A DNA stretch of 8,579 nt from an uncultured Ardenticatenia bacterium (GTDB lineage: Bacteria > Chloroflexota > Anaerolineae > Promineifilales > Promineifilaceae), in NCBI GenBank assembly GCA_937858165.1, contig CALLZA010000333.1, forward strand, positions 1-8,579. The letters run 5' to 3'. Positions 5,608 through 8,579 of this stretch are shown one piece after another. Numbering within the stretch: the stretch's first letter is position 1; each line of letters opens with the position of its first letter. Under the pieces are notes generated by a model. It did not search any database. It worked only from the letters and a program-made list of their open reading frames with translations, and was not told the origin of the DNA. A program made the position numbers and the translations under genes.

Positions 5608-7665
5608 ATGCGCCTACGCTTTCTTGCCCTCTTATTACTGGTGATGTTGTTGACGGCCTGCCGCGGCCGGCCGTTTGCGGCCACGGATTCGCTGACCCCC
5701 GCCGGCGTGGTTGTGGTGGCCACCCTGACGCCGGTCGTGACCACGCCTACTCCCACGGCTACCTCTGCCGCCACTGCCCCACCCGCTGAGACGACGGCGT
5801 TTGTGCCCACGGCCGCGCCGCCAGCCGCTCCCTCGCCGACGGCTGCCCCCTCGCTGGACGAAGTCCGTGCCGCTGTGGCCCAGGAGTTGGCCGAGACGCA
5901 GCCGCCGGCGGCCGACCCCTTCCGTCTGGCCGTCGCCTACCGTGGCCTGTCGCCAATCGTGGCCACGCCGCCCCCACCCGACACGCCCCAACTGGGCGAC
6001 GTGGCGACCTTCACCATCGGCAACATCGATGACAACACCGTGAGCCAGATTTCGGCCCGGCTGTTGAGCATCGGCGACAACGCCTACTACTGGTTTGACC
6101 AGGCTGCCGACGTGGCCCAGCCTGACACCGGCGAGTTGGCCGAGGTGACGGCCGCCTTCGATGACATCTATGACACGCTCTATGCCTACTTCGGCGCGAC
6201 CGAGCCGCCGGGCGGGCGCGCCCACATCGTCCATGCCTCGCCGGCGGCACTGTGCGTGAACCCGAACAGTTGCTCGCTGGCCGGCTACTTCAACGCCGGC
6301 GACCTGCTGCCGCGCGCCGTTGAGCCGCAGTCGAACGAGCGCACCATGTTCGTCATGAATGCCGACCAGTACGGCACCAACCGCTACCTCGATGTGCTGG
6401 CCCACGAGTTGCGCCACATGCTCGGCGCGGGCTACGACATGAGCGACGAGGATTGGTTCATCGAGGGCGCGGCCACCCTGGCCCAGGACCTCGTCGGCTT
6501 CTCCACCAGCCCCCAGGGGCGCGGCAGCTTCTTCCTGCAAGACCCGGACCAGCAACTCAATAGTTGGAGCGACGAGAACCCCATTTCCCACTATGGGCAA
6601 GGGTATCTGGTCAATCGCTTCTTCTACGACCGCCTGGGGCCGGAGCTGTACCGCGCCTTCACCGCCAGCCCGGCGGCGGGGCTGGCCGCGCTCGATGTGA
6701 TCGCTGCGGCCGAGGGGCTGGAGGTGACGGGCGAAGGGCTGTGGCTCGACTGGCTGGTGAGCATGGCCGTCCACGACACCCCCGATGCGCCGGAGCGCTA
6801 CCGCTGGAACGGGCCGGAGTTGGGGCCAGTGACGGCGACGGCCATCGATAACGTACCGGCGACGTTCGAGACGACAGTAGAGCAGTATGCCGCCGACTAT
6901 TACGAATTGCCGGACAGCGCTTCCTTCCAGATCGACTTTGCCGGCGCGCCGACTGTCTCGCTGCTGGGCGTCGACGCACCGTCGGGCGACACGCTCTGGG
7001 CCGCTCAGCGGGCTAACGACAGCAACCCGCGCCTGACCCGCGTCGTCGATCTGCGCGGCGTGGACGCGGCGACGCTGACCTATCGCGTCTTTGCCGACAT
7101 CGAGTTGGGCTACGACTTTGCCTACGTGTCCGCCTCGACCGACGGCGGGCAGGTGTGGCAGCCGCTGGTGGGCGAGCAGATGCAGGGGCTTGATCCCGGC
7201 GATGACCCGTCCGCTAGCGCCCTGGCTGAGCGCTTCTATAGCGGACGGACGCGCGCCTGGCTGGACGAGACGGTTGACCTGACACCCTTCGCCGGGCAGG
7301 AGATCTTGCTGCGCTTCGAGTACGTCACCGATCCCATTCTGACCTATTCCGGGCTGGCGCTGGACGACATCGCCATCGAGGCCATCGGCTTCCGCGACGA
7401 CGCCGAGACACTCGACACGGGCTGGACGGCCGAGGGGTTTGTACGGGCCACGGCTGCGCTGCCGCAACGCTGGCATCTGCAACTGGTGACGTTTGACGAG
7501 GACGAGCAGCCGATTGTCCAGGTGTTGCCGGTGGCGGCCGACGGGCGGGCGCAGTTTGCCGTGGACGTAGCCCCCGGTGGGCGTCGGCCACTGCTTATCG
7601 TCGCCGCCACCGCGCCGGACACACTCCAGGCAGCCACCTACTCCCTGATTATCAACAACCGCTGA
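5608..7665 (+). CDS. Secreted lipoprotein zinc metalloprotease (peptidase-MA/immune-inhibitor-A-like)
   Basis: The 685-residue protein starts with a lipoprotein signal peptide (MRLRFLALLLLVMLLTAC). The lipobox LTAC puts the lipidated cysteine at C18, so the mature protein is anchored outside the membrane. Residues ~25-82 are a Thr/Pro/Ala-rich spacer of the kind common in Chloroflexota surface proteins. The catalytic domain spans ~130-395. HELRH (266-270) is a canonical HExxH zinc site with catalytic E267, and EGAAT (E286) fits the third, gluzincin-type zinc ligand. C216 and C222 may form a disulphide. Residues ~476-595 (repeated beta strands, AYVSASTDGGQVW, SGLALDDIAIEA) resemble the beta-sandwich region of immune inhibitor A (M6) proteins. 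The final ~75 residues form a further beta-rich tail. The inferred role is extracellular protein degradation or processing; the substrate is unknown. The gene stands alone, divergent from the methyltransferase, with hairpins after its TGA. Confidence 0.87.
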   Translation: MRLRFLALLLLVMLLTACRGRPFAATDSLTPAGVVVVATLTPVVTTPTPTATSAATAPPAETTAFVPTAAPPAAPSPTAAPSLDEVRAAVAQELAETQPPAADPFRLAVAYRGLSPIVATPPPPDTPQLGDVATFTIGNIDDNTVSQISARLLSIGDNAYYWFDQAADVAQPDTGELAEVTAAFDDIYDTLYAYFGATEPPGGRAHIVHASPAALCVNPNSCSLAGYFNAGDLLPRAVEPQSNERTMFVMNADQYGTNRYLDVLAHELRHMLGAGYDMSDEDWFIEGAATLAQDLVGFSTSPQGRGSFFLQDPDQQLNSWSDENPISHYGQGYLVNRFFYDRLGPELYRAFTASPAAGLAALDVIAAAEGLEVTGEGLWLDWLVSMAVHDTPDAPERYRWNGPELGPVTATAIDNVPATFETTVEQYAADYYELPDSASFQIDFAGAPTVSLLGVDAPSGDTLWAAQRANDSNPRLTRVVDLRGVDAATLTYRVFADIELGYDFAYVSASTDGGQVWQPLVGEQMQGLDPGDDPSASALAERFYSGRTRAWLDETVDLTPFAGQEILLRFEYVTDPILTYSGLALDDIAIEAIGFRDDAETLDTGWTAEGFVRATAALPQRWHLQLVTFDEDEQPIVQVLPVAADGRAQFAVDVAPGGRRPLLIVAATAPDTLQAATYSLIINNR

Positions 7666-7668
7666 CCC

Positions 7669-7727
7669 ATCCCCTCCTCCTTTGGGAGGGGCTCTTCAAC
7701 AGTAGTGCCCTCCCGGAGGGAGGGGAT
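7669..7727 (+). terminator. GC-rich nested hairpin cluster after the lipoprotein gene
   Basis: ATCCCCTCCTCC (7669-7680) pairs with GGAGGGAGGGGAT (7715-7727), with one bulged base. Inside it, GGGAGGGGC (7684-7692) pairs with GCCCTCCC (7707-7714). An alternative stem CCCCTCC with GGAGGGG (7671-7677 / 7685-7691) competes with these. The structure begins four bases past the stop codon and ends just before the convergent selC gene. No T-run follows, so it may act as a bidirectional or Rho-assisted terminator or be a repeat element. Confidence 0.55.
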
Positions 7728-7738
7728 CGGAAGGAAGG

Positions 7739-7834
7739 CGGGAGTGGATGGGAGTCGAACCCACCGCCGCTCGCTGTGCGCGACCGGCCAACGGTTTTGA
7801 AGACCGCAGCATCCACCGGGACACAACCACTCCC
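7739..7834 (-). tRNA. selC: tRNA-Sec, anticodon UCA
   Basis: This is the 96-base selenocysteine tRNA that reads UGA codons when a SECIS hairpin and SelB are present. Its tRNA-Sec features are all visible. The 8-bp acceptor stem is GGGAGTGG (7834-7827) with CCACTCCC (7747-7740). The D-stem is extended to six pairs with a 4-base loop. The 7-base anticodon loop CTTCAAA carries anticodon TCA (plus-strand 7798-7800). The variable arm is very long (stem of ~9 pairs with one mismatch). The T-loop is TTCGACT on a 5-bp stem, giving the bacterial 8+5 architecture, and the discriminator base is G73 (7739). CCA is not encoded. A TTGACA promoter sits directly upstream. selA, selB, selD and any selenoprotein gene are outside the window. 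Confidence 0.95.
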
Positions 7835-7841
7835 ACCGCTG

Positions 7842-7870
7842 ATTTTCACTCAGCGGAGGGCGGTTGTCAA
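7842..7870 (-). promoter_or_regulatory. Predicted promoter of selC
   Basis: On the minus strand, a perfect -35 TTGACA (7870-7865) is followed by a 17-base spacer and GAAAAT (7847-7842, four of six -10 bases). Seven bases later comes position 1 of the tRNA (7834), so transcription could start at the mature 5' end. The -10 region lies inside a 7-bp hairpin, CCGCTGA/TCAGCGG (7836-7842 and 7850-7856). Confidence 0.5.
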
Positions 7871-7901
7871 TTGGGGCGGCTGAGGAAGATGCTCATTTAA
7901 C

Positions 7902-7930
7902 TTGACAGCCCGCCGCCAATTCGATAGAAT
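7902..7930 (+). promoter_or_regulatory. Strong sigma-70 promoter of the tRNA cluster
   Basis: TTGACA (7902-7907) is a perfect -35, and TAGAAT (7925-7930) is a five-of-six -10, separated by the optimal 17 bases. Transcription should start near 7937, about 29 bases before tRNA-Phe. It is divergent from the selC promoter. Confidence 0.85.
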
Positions 7931-7965
7931 CCAATTACCATTAACAGCACAGGCACTTCCCACTG

Positions 7966-8038
7966 GCCGGGATAGCTCAGTTGGTAGAGCACCTCACTGA
8001 AAATGAGGGTGTCCCCAGTTCGAGTCTGGGTCCTGGCA
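7966..8038 (+). tRNA. tRNA-Phe, anticodon GAA
   Basis: A complete cloverleaf. The acceptor stem is GCCGGGA/TCCTGGC with one G-U pair, and the D-loop is AGTTGGTA. The anticodon stem is CCTCA/TGAGG around loop CTGAAAA, with anticodon GAA at 7999-8001. The T-arm is CCCAG-TTCGAGT-CTGGG and the discriminator is A73. The 3' CCA is not encoded. It is first in a three-tRNA unit. Confidence 0.96.
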
Positions 8039-8068
8039 TCGGTTCCGGTCAGTAAGATCGTAATGAAT

Positions 8069-8140
<72 letters not shown>

Positions 8141-8148
8141 CAGACGAA

Positions 8149-8172
8149 ACGGCAGGCCGCAGGGCCTGCCGT
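8149..8172 (+). other. Perfect 10-bp hairpin between tRNA-Gly and tRNA-Cys
   Basis: ACGGCAGGCC (8149-8158) pairs exactly with GGCCTGCCGT (8163-8172) around loop GCAG. Only a weak T-containing stretch (CTTGTTAT) follows. It may be a leaky internal terminator or a processing signal in the tRNA transcript. Confidence 0.6.
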
Positions 8173-8178
8173 CTTGTT

Positions 8179-8251
<73 letters not shown>

Positions 8252-8261
8252 CTAAATAGCT

Positions 8262-8293
8262 AAAAAGCTCTTGCGCCCGCAAGAGCTTTTTTT
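8262..8293 (+). terminator. Intrinsic terminator of the tRNA cluster
   Basis: GCTCTTGC (8267-8274) pairs perfectly with GCAAGAGC (8279-8286) around loop GCCC. The stem is extended by an A-run (8262-8266) opposite a seven-base T-tract (8287-8293). This is a textbook Rho-independent terminator. Confidence 0.93.
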
Positions 8294-8321
8294 GTGGCAC
8301 AAGTGCGTCACGCTGTTTTCC

Positions 8322-8330
8322 TGATAGAAT
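8322..8330 (+). promoter_or_regulatory. Candidate extended -10 promoter of the oligoendopeptidase gene
   Basis: TGATAGAAT combines a TGn extension with TAGAAT (8325-8330). The same GATAGAAT string forms the -10 region of the tRNA promoter. No strong -35 is seen, as is common with extended -10 promoters. Transcription would start near 8337, giving a leader that contains the ribosome binding site GGAG (8369-8372). Confidence 0.5.
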
Positions 8331-8381
8331 CGGCTGTCTGCATCCCGGCCAACCATGGGCCAACAGTTGGAGAACTGCCAA

Positions 8382-8579
8382 ATGTCACTATTCCCCATTC
8401 CGAACCCGCCTTTCGCCCTCGATACGACTCACTGGGAAGCGTTCCAGGCGCGCTACGATCAGCTGGCTGCCGCACCTCTGGACGACGCCACCCTAGACGA
8501 ATGGCTGGGCGCGTGGTCGCAAATGAACAAGTTCGTCGAAGAGACGGGTGCTGTCGCCCACATCGAGAAGACGCTGGAC
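8382..8579 (+). CDS. M3-family oligoendopeptidase, N-terminal part (partial)
   Basis: Only the first 66 codons lie in the window. The pattern (MSLFPIPNPPFALDTTHWEA, then a helical stretch with PLDDATLDEWLGAWSQMNKFVEETGA) matches the N-terminal helices of M3 oligoendopeptidases of the PepF-like group. These are cytoplasmic zinc enzymes that cut short peptides. The HExxH zinc site is far downstream and not present, so the call rests on N-terminal resemblance alone. The ATG at 8382 is chosen because TTGGAG (8367-8372) lies nine bases before it. An in-frame ATG at 8355 would add nine residues and has no such site. Confidence 0.75.
   Translation, partial: MSLFPIPNPPFALDTTHWEAFQARYDQLAAAPLDDATLDEWLGAWSQMNKFVEETGAVAHIEKTLD

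Noticed and set aside
5635..7482. 615-codon minus-strand frame opposite the lipoprotein gene
   Set aside because: A shadow frame of GC-rich coding DNA. It has no domain signal, while the plus-strand frame has a signal peptide, zinc motif and sensible composition.
7663..7727. TGA of the lipoprotein gene followed at once by a GC-rich hairpin, near selC, as a possible Sec codon with SECIS
   Set aside because: The frame after TGA encodes only repeat-derived residues and runs into the tRNA gene, the protein already ends with a complete domain, and the hairpin lacks a recognisable SECIS apical loop.

Overview
The window looks like one end of a metagenome-derived contig from a GC-rich bacterium, most likely a Chloroflexota (Anaerolineae/Ardenticatenia-like) lineage. 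This is an inference. It rests on the type of FtsZ, an orphan MEMO-family protein with an N-terminal extension, a Pro-rich FHA membrane protein, a lipoprotein metalloprotease with a Thr/Pro-rich linker, and an M3 oligoendopeptidase. No rRNA or other decisive taxonomic marker is present.

The first ~195 bases are not genomic. Positions 130-195 are a complete Illumina Nextera P7 adapter with its i7 index and Tn5 mosaic end. Positions 1-129 lie outside that adapter and cannot be assigned. True genomic sequence starts at 196, inside the 3' part of ftsZ on the minus strand, so ftsZ is cut short and its apparent C-terminal tail is translated adapter.

Left block (196-5398), all on the minus strand: ftsZ is preceded by a 70-aa excisionase/MerR-type helix-turn-helix gene whose promoter overlaps 10-bp direct repeats. 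A ~345-bp non-coding gap holds a long-armed inverted repeat. Next, in transcription order from the right, come a class I SAM methyltransferase followed by a two-helix membrane protein of unknown role, and then an FHA-domain single-pass membrane protein followed by a MEMO-family (AmmeMemoRadiSam system protein B) protein. A degenerate relative of the inverted repeat lies between the two pairs and overlaps a stop codon.

Right block: a divergent intergenic region (5399-5607) separates the methyltransferase from a 685-aa plus-strand lipoprotein with an HExxH zinc-protease motif and an immune-inhibitor-A-like C-terminal region. A GC-rich terminator-like hairpin cluster follows. Then comes a minus-strand selenocysteine tRNA (selC, anticodon UCA), divergent from a plus-strand cluster tRNA-Phe(GAA), tRNA-Gly(GCC), tRNA-Cys(GCA) that ends in a strong intrinsic terminator. 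The window closes with the first 66 codons of an M3-family oligoendopeptidase.

Three points stand out. The genome carries the tRNA for selenocysteine, with a promoter placed so that transcription could begin at the first tRNA base. Several protein genes have a -10 hexamer only 6-9 bases before the ATG and no good ribosome binding site, which suggests leaderless mRNAs. There is also a small family of palindromic intergenic repeats. I found no CRISPR array, transposase, prophage or recognisable defence system.
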